Shown here piece by piece: positions 8,622 to 19,996 of a DNA stretch of 50,091 nucleotides (within the stretch, counting starts at the first letter, position 1; the number at the start of each line of letters is the position of its first letter). Source of the stretch: Actinomycetes bacterium (GTDB taxonomy: Bacteria > Actinomycetota > Acidimicrobiia > Acidimicrobiales > RAAP-2); contig JAJZMD010000036.1 in NCBI GenBank assembly GCA_021803085.1, forward strand, positions 1-50,091, in the 5' to 3' direction. Made by a program: the position numbers and the translations under genes. The notes beneath the pieces were generated by a model, which had not been told where the DNA came from, ran no database searches, and saw only the letters and a program-made list of their open reading frames with translations.

Positions 8622-11126
8622 CTACTCGCTGCCCGAGACCCTCGCGACCGCCGCCACCACCTGCCCCTCGTCCAGGTTCATCACCCGGACCCCGGTCGCG
8701 TCGCGGCCCTGTGAGGCGATCTCGCGCACCGGGGTACGGATCACCACCCCGCCGCTCGAGACCAGCAGGATCTCTTCGTCGAGGCTCACCATGAACGCGG
8801 CGACGACCCGGCCGCGCTTCACCGTGAGCCGGATCCCGCGCACCCCCTGGCCGCCCCGCGCCTGGCGGCTGAAACGCTCGACCTTGGTCCGCTTGCCGTA
8901 GCCGGCATCGGTGACCATCAAGATGTCGGCGTCGTCCCGCGCGACGTCGAGCGAGACCAGCTCGTCGCCCTCGCGCAGCCTGATCCCGCGCACGCCGGCT
9001 GCGTCCCGACCCATCGGACGGACGTCGTCTTCTGCGAACCGTATCGTCATGCCCGTCTTCGTGACCGCGATCAGCTCGTCCGATCCCGTGGTCGGTACGA
9101 CGCGCACCAGCTCGTCGCCCTCCCGCAGGTTGATCGCGATGAACCCCTCGCGGCGAGACTTGTCGTACTCGCTGAACGGCGTCTTCTTCACCTGTCCCCG
9201 GGCCGTCGCGAAGACGAGGCAGTGCTCCGCGGGAAAGTCGCGCGTCTCCACCATCGCCTGAACGGTCTCCCCGCTCTCCAGCGGGAGCAGGTTCACGAGG
9301 GCGGTCCCTCGCGCGGTCCGGTCCTTCACCGGGATCTCGTGACCCCTCAGCCGGTAGACGCGCCCCCGGTTGGAGAACAAGAGCAGGTACGACAGCGTGG
9401 TGGTGTGCACCACGTTCGTGACGAGGTCCTCCTCTTTCAGCCGCGCCCCCTGCACGCCTCGCCCGCCGCGCCCCTGAGTCCGGAAGGCGTCCGCGGACAC
9501 CGCCTTGATGTAGCCAGCCGCGGTCATGGTGACCACGATCTCTTCGTCCGCGACCAGGTCCTCCACGCCGAGCTCCCCGGGATCGTGGGTGATCACCGAG
9601 CGACGGGGGTCGGCGAATCTGTCCCGGATCGCGGTCATCTCGCTCGAGACGACCCGTCGCAGCCTCGCCGGATCCCCAAGGACGGCCTGGAGCTCCCCGA
9701 TCGCCTCGCGCAGCTGCGCCATCTCCTCCTCCAGCTCCGAGCGGCCCAACCGGGTGAGCCGGCCGAGGGTCATGTCGAGGATGTGGTTCGCCTGTTCCTC
9801 GCTGAAAGAGAACGGCTCGGCCATGAGCGCTCCACGCGCGGCGGGCCGATCATCCGACCCGCGTATCGCGGCGATGACCGCATCCAGCATGTCGATGGCG
9901 CGAAGCAGACCCTCGACGATGTGCGCACGGGCCTCGGCCTTGCGAAGCCGGAATTCCGAGCGACGTCGCACCACCTCGACTTGGTGAGCGACGTAGTGGG
10001 TCAGCATCTGGGCGAGGTTCAGCGTCCGGGGGACCCCATCGACGAGGGCCAGCATGTTCACGCTGAAGTTCGACTGCAGCGGCGTGTGCTTGTAGAGCTG
10101 ATTCAGCACCACGTTCGCGTTCGCGTCCCGCTTCAACCGGATCACCAGCCGAGTCTGGCGCCCGGCCGAGGAGTCGATCGCCTCTGCGACGCCGTCGACT
10201 TCTCCGGCGCGCACGAGATCGTCGATCTTCTGGAGGATCACCGGCACAGACGTCTGGTACGGGATCTCGGTGACCACGATCCGCGTCGCGTCACGCCCCT
10301 CCTCGATCTCCGCGACCGCGCGCATCTTCACCGATCCCCGTCCGGTGCGGTACGCGTCGAGGATCCCCTGGCGGCCGAGGATCTGCCCTCCGGTGGGGAA
10401 GTCCGGCCCCTTCACGAACCGCATCAGGTCGTCGGGCGTCGAGTCCGGGTGCTCGAGCAGGTGAACGGCCGCGTCGATTACCTCCGCCATGTTGTGCGTC
10501 GGAATGTTGGTCGCCATCCCGACCGCGATCCCCTGCGACCCGTTCACGAGGAGGTTCGGGAACCGTGCTGGCAGGACGACGGGCTGCTCGGACGTATTGT
10601 CGTAGTTCGGCTCGAAGTCGACGGTGTCTTCGTCGATCCCCGCCAGGAGGTCCAGCGCCAACGCCTGCAGGCGGCACTCCGTATAGCGCATCGCCGCCGG
10701 CCCCTCCTCGGGCCCCGGGCCGCCGAAGCTCCCGTGCCCGTCGACGAGCGGATGGCGCATCGAGAAGTCCTGGACCATGCGAACAAGCGCGTCGTAGATC
10801 GCGGCGTCGCCGTGCGGATGGAACGTTCCCATCACCTCGCCGACCACCGCAGCGCACTTCACGTAAGGGCGGTCGGGTCGCAGATTCTGGTCGAACATCG
10901 AGAAGAGGATCCGGCGGTGGACCGGCTTCAGCCCGTCGCGGACGTCCGGCAGCGCCCGCGAGACGATTACCGACATCGAGTACTCGAGAAACGAGCGCTC
11001 CATCTCTTCTTGGATCTCGATCGGCTCGATGAAGCCGAGGACCTCGCCGCCCCCGGACCCGTCCCCTCCCGAGGCCGCGCCGCTGCCGTTCGTGGGGGAT
11101 CCCCGCGTGATCGGTCGTCTCGCCAT
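8622..11126 (-). CDS. gyrA: DNA gyrase subunit A
   Basis: The breakage-reunion subunit of DNA gyrase, which introduces negative supercoils with GyrB. The 834-aa protein has the winged-helix active site with Tyr148 in AAMRYTE, the tower and coiled-coil, the GyrA-box sequence QGRGGRGVQ, and six beta-pinwheel repeats in the C-terminal third (AGVRGIRL, GQGVRGIRLTV and similar). The quinolone-determining loop reads HPHGDAAIYDALVRM, with Ala108 at the E. coli Ser83 position and Asp112 kept at the Asp87 position. Start ATG 11126 is 14 bases after the gyrB stop; an upstream in-frame extension overlaps gyrB and is rejected. Confidence 0.98.
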   Translation of the reverse strand: MARRPITRGSPTNGSGAASGGDGSGGGEVLGFIEPIEIQEEMERSFLEYSMSVIVSRALPDVRDGLKPVHRRILFSMFDQNLRPDRPYVKCAAVVGEVMGTFHPHGDAAIYDALVRMVQDFSMRHPLVDGHGSFGGPGPEEGPAAMRYTECRLQALALDLLAGIDEDTVDFEPNYDNTSEQPVVLPARFPNLLVNGSQGIAVGMATNIPTHNMAEVIDAAVHLLEHPDSTPDDLMRFVKGPDFPTGGQILGRQGILDAYRTGRGSVKMRAVAEIEEGRDATRIVVTEIPYQTSVPVILQKIDDLVRAGEVDGVAEAIDSSAGRQTRLVIRLKRDANANVVLNQLYKHTPLQSNFSVNMLALVDGVPRTLNLAQMLTHYVAHQVEVVRRRSEFRLRKAEARAHIVEGLLRAIDMLDAVIAAIRGSDDRPAARGALMAEPFSFSEEQANHILDMTLGRLTRLGRSELEEEMAQLREAIGELQAVLGDPARLRRVVSSEMTAIRDRFADPRRSVITHDPGELGVEDLVADEEIVVTMTAAGYIKAVSADAFRTQGRGGRGVQGARLKEEDLVTNVVHTTTLSYLLLFSNRGRVYRLRGHEIPVKDRTARGTALVNLLPLESGETVQAMVETRDFPAEHCLVFATARGQVKKTPFSEYDKSRREGFIAINLREGDELVRVVPTTGSDELIAVTKTGMTIRFAEDDVRPMGRDAAGVRGIRLREGDELVSLDVARDDADILMVTDAGYGKRTKVERFSRQARGGQGVRGIRLTVKRGRVVAAFMVSLDEEILLVSSGGVVIRTPVREIASQGRDATGVRVMNLDEGQVVAAVARVSGSE

Positions 11127-11140
11127 GGTCCCGTGCCCCC

Positions 11141-13312
<2,172 letters not shown>

Positions 13313-13726
13313 TCAGCGCGGGGGGCGGACTACCACATCGAGGCGGTCGAGGCGCTCCCCGGTCTCCTCGGCGATCCGCTCGAGGATGCCTGGCGCGAGC
13401 GCCCGCACCTGCGTCGCCCAGGGCGGCTGGTCGACGGCCACGCGCAGGGTGGTGCCTTCGAGCCGCAGCGGCCGCACGTGACGTGCCACCGACGGCCCGA
13501 CGAGAGCCGCCCAGCACGAGAAGACCGTGCCGAGCGTGGCCGCCGACGCGCGGCGCTGCTCGGGCCCTGCCGGCGTTTCCGGCGCAGACGACGGGCGCGC
13601 ACCCACCAGCGACCCTCCGCCAGGGCCCGGCGACGCGAGCCCTGCGACCACCTCGTCCAGGGACTCGCGCACCGGCAGCGGTCCTCGGACGGGTCCCTCG
13701 CGTGGCCGGCGCCTTCGTGGCGTCAC
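13313..13726 (-). CDS. DciA-like protein (DUF721), DnaB loader/operator candidate
   Basis: A 137-aa protein in the conserved recF-gyrB slot, where Actinobacteria carry the DUF721 gene (Rv0004 in M. tuberculosis). The N-terminal half is basic and disordered. The C-terminal half (FSCWAALVGPSVARHVRPLRLEGTTLRVAVDQPPWATQVRAL) is the DUF721 domain, a KH-like fold. DciA proteins interact with the replicative helicase and replace DnaC-type loaders, so a role at the adjacent origin fits. The GTG start overlaps the recF stop by four bases (GTGA), implying translational coupling. Confidence 0.85.
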   Translation of the reverse strand: MTPRRRRPREGPVRGPLPVRESLDEVVAGLASPGPGGGSLVGARPSSAPETPAGPEQRRASAATLGTVFSCWAALVGPSVARHVRPLRLEGTTLRVAVDQPPWATQVRALAPGILERIAEETGERLDRLDVVVRPPR

Positions 13727-14841
13727 GCGCGTCTGCCCACGGTCCGAACGTCCACGACAGCGCTCACCTCGATCCCCTCGGGGAGCGGCGCCGCGGTGGT
13801 GAGGAGCGCCTGCCCCACGGGAAGGAGGCGCGCGAGCGCCCGGCTCCGGTCGGGGTCGAGCTCGGAGAAGACGTCGTCGAGCAGGAGGAGCGGAGCGCCG
13901 CCCCGCCGCTCGGTCACGAGGTGGTGCAGCCCGAGCCGGAGCGCGAGCGCGAGGCTTCGCTGCTCGCCCTGGGACGCGCGCGCTCGCGCGTCACGCCCCC
14001 CGATCACCAGGGACACCTCGTCGCGGTGCGGCCCCACGGTCGACGTGGCCCGCCGGACGTCGTCCTGTCGGCTCGCGCCGAGCGCGTCCGCGAGCTCGCC
14101 CTCCCAGCCGGGCACGTAGCCCATCGACACCCCGGCACCCCCTGCCGACACCCCGACGAGCTGCTCGTACGCAGCCTCGACTGCTGGCTGCACGTCGGCA
14201 AGGAGCTCCCGCCTGGCGTCGGAGACCGACTGCCCGCTCACGACGAGCCTTGCGTCCCACACGTCGAGGGTCGACGCGATCTCGCCACTCAACCGTGCGC
14301 CCGCCTGGCGCAGGAGCGCGGAACGCTGGCGGAGAACCCGGTCCATCGCGTCGAGGTGGGCCGCCGCGCGGTGGTCGAGGAGGCGGAGCGCGGCGTCGAG
14401 CAATTCCCTCCGTCGGACGGGGGGCCCCTGCACGAGCCCGAGGTCGTCGGGCGAGAACGCGGTCACCGGGACAGCGTCGGCGAGCTCTCCCCTCCGGCGG
14501 GCCATCCGATGGTTCACAAGCGTACGTGCAGCGCCCTTCGCGAGGAGCTCACTCTCGATGAGCAACGGTCGCTGCTCGTGTTCGAGATCGGCGCGAAGAA
14601 TCGCACGCTCGGTTCCGTTGCGGACCATGGCCTCTCGCACGGTCGTGCGAAACGACCGCTGTGAGCCCAAGAACGCGACTGCCTCGAGGAACGTGGTCTT
14701 TCCGGACCCGTTGGGACCGGTCAACACCGTCGTTCCGTCCAACGGGACCTCGAGCGCGGCTTCGACGAAGAGTCGGACGTCGTGCAGCTCCAGACGCTGC
14801 AAACGGATCCCGGCGTCCGGCAGGGATGTCACAGCCACCAT
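13723..14841 (-). CDS. recF: DNA replication and repair protein RecF
   Basis: An SMC-like ABC ATPase of recombinational repair that helps load RecA at ssDNA gaps. The 372-aa protein has Walker A GPNGSGKTTFLEAV near the N-terminus, the LVGVSAGGAGVSMGY region, the ABC signature RASQGEQRSLALALRL and Walker B PLLLLDDVFSELD. The start ATG 14841 lies 11 bases after the dnaN stop, and its end overlaps the DciA-like gene, so dnaN-recF-dciA form one transcription unit. Confidence 0.97.
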   Translation of the reverse strand: MVAVTSLPDAGIRLQRLELHDVRLFVEAALEVPLDGTTVLTGPNGSGKTTFLEAVAFLGSQRSFRTTVREAMVRNGTERAILRADLEHEQRPLLIESELLAKGAARTLVNHRMARRRGELADAVPVTAFSPDDLGLVQGPPVRRRELLDAALRLLDHRAAAHLDAMDRVLRQRSALLRQAGARLSGEIASTLDVWDARLVVSGQSVSDARRELLADVQPAVEAAYEQLVGVSAGGAGVSMGYVPGWEGELADALGASRQDDVRRATSTVGPHRDEVSLVIGGRDARARASQGEQRSLALALRLGLHHLVTERRGGAPLLLLDDVFSELDPDRSRALARLLPVGQALLTTAAPLPEGIEVSAVVDVRTVGRRA

Positions 14842-14852
14842 CGGGGCGCCCG

Positions 14853-15974
14853 TCAGGACACCCGCACGGGCATCAGCAGGTACCGGAAATCGTCGCGGCC
14901 CGCGGCACGAACCGTCGCCGGGCGGCCAGGGCTGTCGGTCTCGATGAAAACCTCGTCGTCGAGCACGGCATCCACCCCGTCGATCAGGTAGTTCGGATTG
15001 AACGCGATGACGAGGTCCTCCCCCGTGAAGTCCCCGTCCACCGTCTCGCTGGCGTCACCCACCTCCTGAGACACGACAGTGAGGTCCACCCCGTTGGGAC
15101 GCATGGACAACCGGACCGGGGTGGCACTGTCGCGCATGAGGAGTCGCACGCGCCGCAGGGCTGCAAGCAAAGACTCACGTCCGACGTGCAAGCGGTTCGG
15201 GTACTGCTCGGGGATGAGCTGACGGTAGTCCGGGTAGGTACCCTCGAGAAGACGAGCAGAGATCCGCACGTGCCCCGTCGTGAACGTGATCTCGGACCGT
15301 CCCGGCGTGACCCCCACCACCGCCCCCTCCCCGTCGTGGTTCGCGCCGCCAGCCGGCGCCACCCGCTGGAGCTCTGCGAGCGCGCGTGACGGGACCAGCA
15401 CGTCACCGCCCTCGCCGACCTTCGCCGTCCCCCGCAGGTCTCGGAGCGCCAGCCGGTACGAGTCCGTCGCGACCAGTCGAACCCACTCACCCTCTCCCGT
15501 GATCAACACACCGGTGAGCAGAGGTCGGGCCTCGTCACCCGACGCCGCACGAACCACCTGGCGCAGCGCCTCTACGAGTGCGCCGCGTGGCAGGGCCACG
15601 GAGGGCGCGGACGGCGACGGCAGGGTCGGGAACTCCACCGCAGGGAAGACCCGCAGGCCGAAATGGGCTCTCGCGGACGAGATCTCCACCTTCTCGTCAT
15701 CGGAATCGAGGGTGACCGCCCCCGCCTCCAGCGCGCGGACCACGTCGCCGGTCAGCCGCCCGGGCACCACGCACGTCCCGTCCTCGACGCCGATCACCTC
15801 GAGCTCGACCCGGATCGTCAGGTCGAGGTCCGTCCCGGTCACCTCCAGGTGGTTTCCCACCACACGCAGCATGAGCCCGGAGAGCACTGCGGACGCTCCA
15901 CCCCTTCCCCCTGCGGCACGCGTCGCCGTGACCAGCGCGTCGACAAGGGAATCGCGTTCGGACCGGAATTTCAC
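14853..15974 (-). CDS. dnaN: DNA polymerase III sliding clamp (beta subunit)
   Basis: The ring-shaped processivity factor, 373 aa, with three clamp domains. Recognisable parts are MKFRSERDSLVDALVTATRAAGGRG at the start, TDLDLTIRVELEV, TDSYRLALRDL in domain 2 and the C-terminal YLLMPVRVS, the family's 'lMPmR' pocket. It follows dnaA on the same strand. Start GTG 15974 has an AAAGGA-type ribosome site. The 237-base dnaA-dnaN spacer upstream looks like the chromosome origin. Confidence 0.97.
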   Translation of the reverse strand: MKFRSERDSLVDALVTATRAAGGRGGASAVLSGLMLRVVGNHLEVTGTDLDLTIRVELEVIGVEDGTCVVPGRLTGDVVRALEAGAVTLDSDDEKVEISSARAHFGLRVFPAVEFPTLPSPSAPSVALPRGALVEALRQVVRAASGDEARPLLTGVLITGEGEWVRLVATDSYRLALRDLRGTAKVGEGGDVLVPSRALAELQRVAPAGGANHDGEGAVVGVTPGRSEITFTTGHVRISARLLEGTYPDYRQLIPEQYPNRLHVGRESLLAALRRVRLLMRDSATPVRLSMRPNGVDLTVVSQEVGDASETVDGDFTGEDLVIAFNPNYLIDGVDAVLDDEVFIETDSPGRPATVRAAGRDDFRYLLMPVRVS

Positions 15975-16211
15975 ACCATCATCCTTTCGAACGTGATGAG
16001 TCTTGGAGAGACACGTCAGTAGTAGTAGTGCTGGGGATTGTGGACGCGCAGCCGAGGTTCCTGGTCAGTGGATTGCGGCCATCCACCGTGCCGGGCTGCC
16101 CCGGGCCCGGGGCAGCCCGGCGGCGAGGTGGCGGTGCGATCTTGTGGATGGGGCGTCCTCGTCTCCACAGGTTGCTCGCGGGTCTGTGCACAGAGGTGGT
16201 CGCGTCGACGT
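15975..16211. other. oriC: Candidate chromosomal origin (oriC) in the dnaA-dnaN spacer
   Basis: In Actinobacteria oriC usually lies between dnaA and dnaN. Three DnaA-box-like 9-mers are visible: TGTGGACGC (16039-16047), TGTGGATGG (16143-16151) and GTCTCCACA (16161-16169). All keep the TCCACA core and differ at 2-3 flanking positions from TTATCCACA. Just beside the first, 16017-16028 reads CAG TAG TAG TAG, then a 10-base G-rich spacer, then the box. This is the order described for the Bacillus basal unwinding system. A 32-bp perfect palindrome lies at 16090-16121. The spacer is short and GC-rich for an origin, so parts may extend into the rpmH-dnaA region. Confidence 0.6.
16090..16121. repeat. 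32-bp perfect palindrome in the dnaA-dnaN spacer
   Basis: The 16-base arm GCCGGGCTGCCCCGGG is followed immediately by its exact reverse complement. It would form a cruciform or hairpin just after the dnaA stop. There is no T-tract on either side, so a standard intrinsic terminator is not indicated. It could attenuate dnaA-to-dnaN readthrough or be an origin structural element. Confidence 0.85.
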
Positions 16212-17633
16212 TCACGTCCCGTTCCGGATCTGCACGGTCAGCTCCGTGACCTGCTCGTAGAGCTGCCGCCGCTCCTTCATCTGGGTGGTGATCTTGTCCA
16301 CGGCGTGGATGACCGTGGTGTGGTCGCGGCCCCCGAAGACACGGGCGATGGCGGGGTAGCTGTAGTCCGTCAGGTTCCGGACCAGGTACATCGCAACCTG
16401 GCGCGCGGTCACGAGTGGACGCGTCCGGCTCGGGCCGCAAATCGCTTCTACCGTGAAGCCGTAGCTCGCGGCGCTGGCCTCGAGGATCATCTGCGGGGTG
16501 ATGCGCCGCGGCTCCACGCTCAAGACGATGTCCGCGAGCACGTGCTCTGCGAGCTCGAGCGAGATCGGCTCCCTGCTCAAGCTCGCGAACGCCGTCACCC
16601 GGATCAGCGCGCCTTCGAGCTCGCGGATGTTGCTCTTCACGTGGGTGGCGATGAACCCGAGCACGTCGTCGGGGATGTCGTCGTGATCGGCCTCGGACTT
16701 CTTCCTCAGAATGGCGAGACGGGTCTCGAAGTCTGGCGGGTCGACCTCGGTGATCAAGCCCGACATGAAACGGCTCCGCAGGCGGTCTTGCAACGTTTCG
16801 ATGGACTTGGGCGACCGGTCGGACGTGAGGACGATCTGCTTCCCCGCGCCGTGAAGGTAGTTGTAGGTGTGGAAGAACTCTTCTTGGAGGCCGTCTTTGT
16901 TCCCCATGAACTGAACGTCGTCGATGAGGAGGACGTCGCACTCGCGGTACCGGCGCTTGAACGCGATGGTCGTGGACATTCGCAACGAGTCGACGAAGTC
17001 GTTCATGAACGTCTCCGTCGTGAGGTAGAGGACCGTCAGTGAGGTGAAGTTCTCCTGTGCGTAGTTGCCGATCGCGTGCAACAGGTGCGTCTTGCCGAGC
17101 CCCGAGTCTCCGTAGATGAACAGTGGGTTGTACGAACGGCCGGGGGTCTCGGCCACGGCTTGCGCGGCAGCATGCGCGAGCCGGTTCGACGATGCGGCAA
17201 CGAAGCTGTCGAAGGTGAAACGGGGGTCGAGGCAGACCACCGTGCCGTCGCGGGGCCGACCGCTGACCTGCACGGGGCGCTGGGAAGGTTGCTGAAGAGC
17301 TGGTGGGGCCTCGACGGGCGGCTGGTGGGAAGAACCGGCGGCGCCGAGGCCGGCCGGCGACGGGGCACCGATCTCCGACAGCACCGGGTCGGCGACTTCG
17401 AGACGGACGTCGACGTCGTGGCCCACGGCCGACGACACGGTCTGGGCGATCAGCGGGAGGAACCGCCCCTCGACGCGCTGGCGCACCACCGTGTTGGGCA
17501 CGCCGAGGACCATCGTGCGTCCGTCGTAGGACACCGGCTCGATGCTCGAGAACCACATCTTCCAGGTCGTGTCCGACACCTGGTCACGAAGAGGTGCGGT
17601 GCACCTGGTCCACAGACCACCCGTCTCGTCCAC
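16212..17633 (-). CDS. dnaA: Chromosomal replication initiator DnaA
   Basis: The AAA+ initiator that binds DnaA boxes and opens oriC. Domain I begins [23 protein letters not shown] Pro/Ala/Gln-rich domain II linker follows. The AAA+ domain shows Walker [18 protein letters not shown] and Walker [14 protein letters not shown], and domain IV carries the box-binding signature [15 protein letters not shown]. The frame is open to GTG 17681. I choose GTG 17633 (473 aa) because GGAGG lies five bases before it and because this leaves a normal short leader ahead of domain I. The upstream start has no ribosome site and would sit inside DnaA-box-like sequence. Confidence 0.95.
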   Translation of the reverse strand: MDETGGLWTRCTAPLRDQVSDTTWKMWFSSIEPVSYDGRTMVLGVPNTVVRQRVEGRFLPLIAQTVSSAVGHDVDVRLEVADPVLSEIGAPSPAGLGAAGSSHQPPVEAPPALQQPSQRPVQVSGRPRDGTVVCLDPRFTFDSFVAASSNRLAHAAAQAVAETPGRSYNPLFIYGDSGLGKTHLLHAIGNYAQENFTSLTVLYLTTETFMNDFVDSLRMSTTIAFKRRYRECDVLLIDDVQFMGNKDGLQEEFFHTYNYLHGAGKQIVLTSDRSPKSIETLQDRLRSRFMSGLITEVDPPDFETRLAILRKKSEADHDDIPDDVLGFIATHVKSNIRELEGALIRVTAFASLSREPISLELAEHVLADIVLSVEPRRITPQMILEASAASYGFTVEAICGPSRTRPLVTARQVAMYLVRNLTDYSYPAIARVFGGRDHTTVIHAVDKITTQMKERRQLYEQVTELTVQIRNGT

Positions 17634-17693
17634 CTGGTCCTCCGCGCACGCGAGCCGCTCGTCGTCCACAGCGTGGTCCACAGGTGTGGAACA
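17606..17693. promoter_or_regulatory. DnaA-box-like cluster at the 5' end of dnaA
   Basis: Four 9-mers with the TCCACA core cluster here: TGGTCCACA (17606-17614), TCGTCCACA (17662-17670), TGGTCCACA (17674-17682) and TGTGGAACA on the opposite strand (17685-17693). Each matches TTATCCACA at 7 of 9 positions and is closer to the G-containing actinobacterial variant TTGTCCACA. Three lie upstream of the preferred dnaA start, which suits autoregulation of dnaA or an extension of oriC. Confidence 0.55.
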
Positions 17694-17989
17694 CGTCGGT
17701 GACGTGGTCGATCGAACCTACACCGTTCAGGCTCTCCCGACTAGTGGCAACCGGGGCCGTCGCCGGGTCTCTGCCGGGCTGCAGGTCGCTGCCGCGGGAC
17801 CGCAAGGGGCCGCCGCCTCAGGGCGGGTGCGGTCTGAACAGGAGGTCCCGGGCGCGACTAGTGTCGGCGGCCGCGGTCGCGTACGATCACGTGCGACATC
17901 GCAGCCCGCAGTGGGCAACGCGTTGGTCCGTCCGCCGTCACCGACCCGATCAGGTCGCGCTGGCGGGCAACGCGGAAAGGTTGACGGAC
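17694..17989. other. dnaA-rpmH divergent spacer
   Basis: Together with the box cluster this spacer is 356 bases from the dnaA start to rpmH. It should hold divergent promoters. Two copies of CGACTAGTG occur (17740 and 17856 regions). A weak TGAACA (17835-17840)-18 bases-TAGTGT (17859-17864) pair, or TACGAT at 17882-17887 as a -10, could serve rpmH. None is strong enough to call. No open reading frame of substance is present. Confidence 0.35.
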
Positions 17990-18124
17990 GTGAAGCAAAC
18001 CTATCAACCCAACACGCGCAAACGAGCCAAGCGGCACGGGTTCCGCCAGCGGATGTCGACGCGCGCCGGCCGGGCGATCCTGAAGGCGAGACGGCTCAAG
18101 GGGCGTCATCGGCTGACGGTGTGA
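17990..18124 (+). CDS. rpmH: 50S ribosomal protein L34
   Basis: A 44-aa, very basic protein reading [20 protein letters not shown] and ending GRHRLTV, the complete L34 family pattern including the [16 protein letters not shown] core. Start GTG 17990 has GGAAAGG about ten bases upstream. It opens the plus-strand rpmH-rnpA-yidD-yidC-jag-rsmG string that diverges from dnaA, the standard bacterial arrangement beside the origin. Confidence 0.97.
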   Translation: MKQTYQPNTRKRAKRHGFRQRMSTRAGRAILKARRLKGRHRLTV

Positions 18125-18145
18125 GTTGGCGCGCCCAGAAGGACG

Positions 18146-18514
18146 ATGCCCCCGGTGGTCGGAAGAATCCGCAGGCAGGCTACGTTCCGCGCCTTGTCGC
18201 GCCCCGACGGACGCGGCCAGATGGGAACGGTGGCGGTGGCGTTCAGCGGTCACGTACCGGAGGTGACCAACGTTCCCCTGGTCGGGTACTCCATCGGGAG
18301 GCGGCATGGCGGTGCGGTCGAACGGAACCGGCTGCGGCGCCGGCTGCGTGCCGCGGTTCGAGCGTCCGGCCCGGAGCTGGCGGCCGGGGCATACCTGGTA
18401 CGCGCGGCGCCGGGTGCCGGCGAGCTCGGATTCGAGGAGCTACGCGGTGCGGTCCGCGCGGCGGCCCGGGCCGCCGCAGCCGGGGTGGGCGGCGAAGGAA
18501 AACGGATCCCGTGA
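18146..18514 (+). CDS. rnpA: Ribonuclease P protein component
   Basis: The protein subunit of RNase P, which matures tRNA 5' ends with the RnpB RNA. The 122-aa sequence contains [27 protein letters not shown]; the RNRLRRRLR segment is the family's RNA-binding RNR motif. AGAAGGACG precedes ATG 18146. The last four bases overlap the yidD GTG start (GTGA). Confidence 0.95.
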   Translation: MPPVVGRIRRQATFRALSRPDGRGQMGTVAVAFSGHVPEVTNVPLVGYSIGRRHGGAVERNRLRRRLRAAVRASGPELAAGAYLVRAAPGAGELGFEELRGAVRAAARAAAAGVGGEGKRIP

Positions 18515-18846
18515 TCATCAGGCACGTGGCGGCACTGGTTGAAGAGCCGGCGGGGCGGGACGACCGTAAGGCGGACGGGGGCGCCTCGGGGGCGCGGCGG
18601 ACGGTCGGGCAGCGGGCCGCGCTCGGGGCGCTGCACGCCTACCAGGCCGCGAGGGCGGGCGGCGTGTCCCCGTGCCGCTTCTACCCGAGCTGCTCGGCGT
18701 ACGCGGTCGAGGCGGTGGAGCGGCACGGTGCGTGGCTGGGGCTCTGGCTGGCCGTGCGACGACTGGCCCGCTGCCACCCGCTGGGCGGGCACGGGGTGGA
18801 CCTGGTCCCGCTCGAGGGAGGCAGGCGCCGGCGGGGGAGGCGGTGA
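18511..18846 (+). CDS. yidD: Membrane protein insertion efficiency factor YidD
   Basis: A small factor encoded between rnpA and yidC in most bacteria. The 111-aa frame contains the family signature [25 protein letters not shown] and [16 protein letters not shown]. The conserved cysteines ([12 protein letters not shown]) are intact. The start is GTG 18511, overlapping the rnpA stop by four bases. The ~40-residue N-terminal part before the YidD core is longer than usual and Arg-rich. Its own stop overlaps the yidC GTG by four bases. Confidence 0.93.
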   Translation: MIIRHVAALVEEPAGRDDRKADGGASGARRTVGQRAALGALHAYQAARAGGVSPCRFYPSCSAYAVEAVERHGAWLGLWLAVRRLARCHPLGGHGVDLVPLEGGRRRRGRR

Positions 18847-19994
18847 CCGTGCACGTCGTGCCCCTGGTCGCGGAGAACTCGCTGTTCAAGGCAGTCGGAG
18901 ACATCTTCCACCCGCTCTTCATCGCGGTGGCCGACGTGCTGTCGTGGATCTACGGCGTCGTGCCCACATACGCAGCGGCGATCGTGCTGCTCACGCTGCT
19001 GATCATGGCGCTCCTCACGCCGCTCACCATCAAGAGCACGCGCTCGATGCTGGCGATGCAGGCGCTCCAGCCCGAGATGCAGAAGCTGCGGGCGAAGTAC
19101 AAGGGCGCCGAGAACCGCCAGCAGCTGAACGAAGAGCTCATGAAGCTCTACCGGGAGCACGGGGTCAGCCCCACGGGCGGATGCCTGCCGATGTTCCTCC
19201 AGATGCCCGCCCTGATCGTCCTCTACGACGTCATCCGCGGGCTTGCGAACACGGTGAAGAAGGGCGCCCTCATGGCCACAGGCAAGGCCCGCTGCCACGC
19301 CGTCGTCTGCGCCACACCGCACTACGTGCCTCAGACGTCGGCGATCCACAAGGCGCTGGTGAAAACGCCCGGCGTGATGCACTCGATCGGGCTGAACCTC
19401 GCGTTGCGACCCCTCACACATCACGCGGACTGGTACGAGTACGTCCCGTACTTCGGCCTCCTCGCCGTCGCGGTCGCCCTGCAGTACTTCCAGATGGCCC
19501 AGATGACGCGCCGGAACAAGCGCAACAACACCCAGCAGCAGATGCCGCAGCAGATGCAGTCGATGCAGCGGGTGATGCCGCTGATCTTCGCCTACATCTA
19601 CTTCCTGGTCCCCGCCGGCGTGGTGGTGTACATGATCGTTTCGTCCGCGATCCGGGTTCTCACCCAGGACCTGATCTTCCGGTACGGCCTGGTGCAGCGG
19701 CCCGGGGAACGCCAGGTGAGCGGCAGGCCCAAGTCCTCGGCGGCGCCTGCCGCGGTCGAAGCGAGGTCGACAAGCGCTACGAAGCAGGAGGGGTCCGTTC
19801 CGCACGACGGGGAGAGGACGGGCATCCTGGGTGGCCGGCGCTCTCGTGCCGGCAGCGGGCAACCGGAGGCGCAGGAAGGCGGCACGAACGGGCGGCGCCG
19901 GGATGCGAGTAGAGGTAGTACCAACGGTGCTACCCTTCCGACCACGAAGCCTCACCCCCGGTCGAAGGCCAAACGTGTACGAAAGGCTCGCTGA
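18843..19994 (+). CDS. yidC: Membrane protein insertase YidC/Oxa1
   Basis: A Sec-associated and independent insertase of the inner membrane (383 aa). It is the short Gram-positive type without a large periplasmic domain. The Oxa1 core is seen as [31 protein letters not shown], a cytoplasmic hairpin [50 protein letters not shown], and [14 protein letters not shown], then two terminal helices. The last ~100 residues are a basic, disordered tail of the kind that binds ribosomes. The GTG start is coupled to yidD, and jag starts two bases after the stop. Confidence 0.95.
   Translation: MTVHVVPLVAENSLFKAVGDIFHPLFIAVADVLSWIYGVVPTYAAAIVLLTLLIMALLTPLTIKSTRSMLAMQALQPEMQKLRAKYKGAENRQQLNEELMKLYREHGVSPTGGCLPMFLQMPALIVLYDVIRGLANTVKKGALMATGKARCHAVVCATPHYVPQTSAIHKALVKTPGVMHSIGLNLALRPLTHHADWYEYVPYFGLLAVAVALQYFQMAQMTRRNKRNNTQQQMPQQMQSMQRVMPLIFAYIYFLVPAGVVVYMIVSSAIRVLTQDLIFRYGLVQRPGERQVSGRPKSSAAPAAVEARSTSATKQEGSVPHDGERTGILGGRRSRAGSGQPEAQEGGTNGRRRDASRGSTNGATLPTTKPHPRSKAKRVRKAR
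19914..19934. repeat. 21-bp inverted-repeat element, copy 1 (in yidC tail)
   Basis: GGTAGTACC-AAC-GGTGCTACC: nine-base arms (8 of 9 pair) around a three-base spacer, in the region coding the disordered YidC tail. A near-identical element with the same arm and spacer lengths occurs in parB at 24422-24442. Confidence 0.6.
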
Positions 19995-19996
19995 GA

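Noticed and set aside
17542..18510. Upstream part of the frame containing yidD
   Set aside because: It overlaps rpmH and rnpA in another frame; the true yidD start is GTG 18511, overlapping the rnpA stop.
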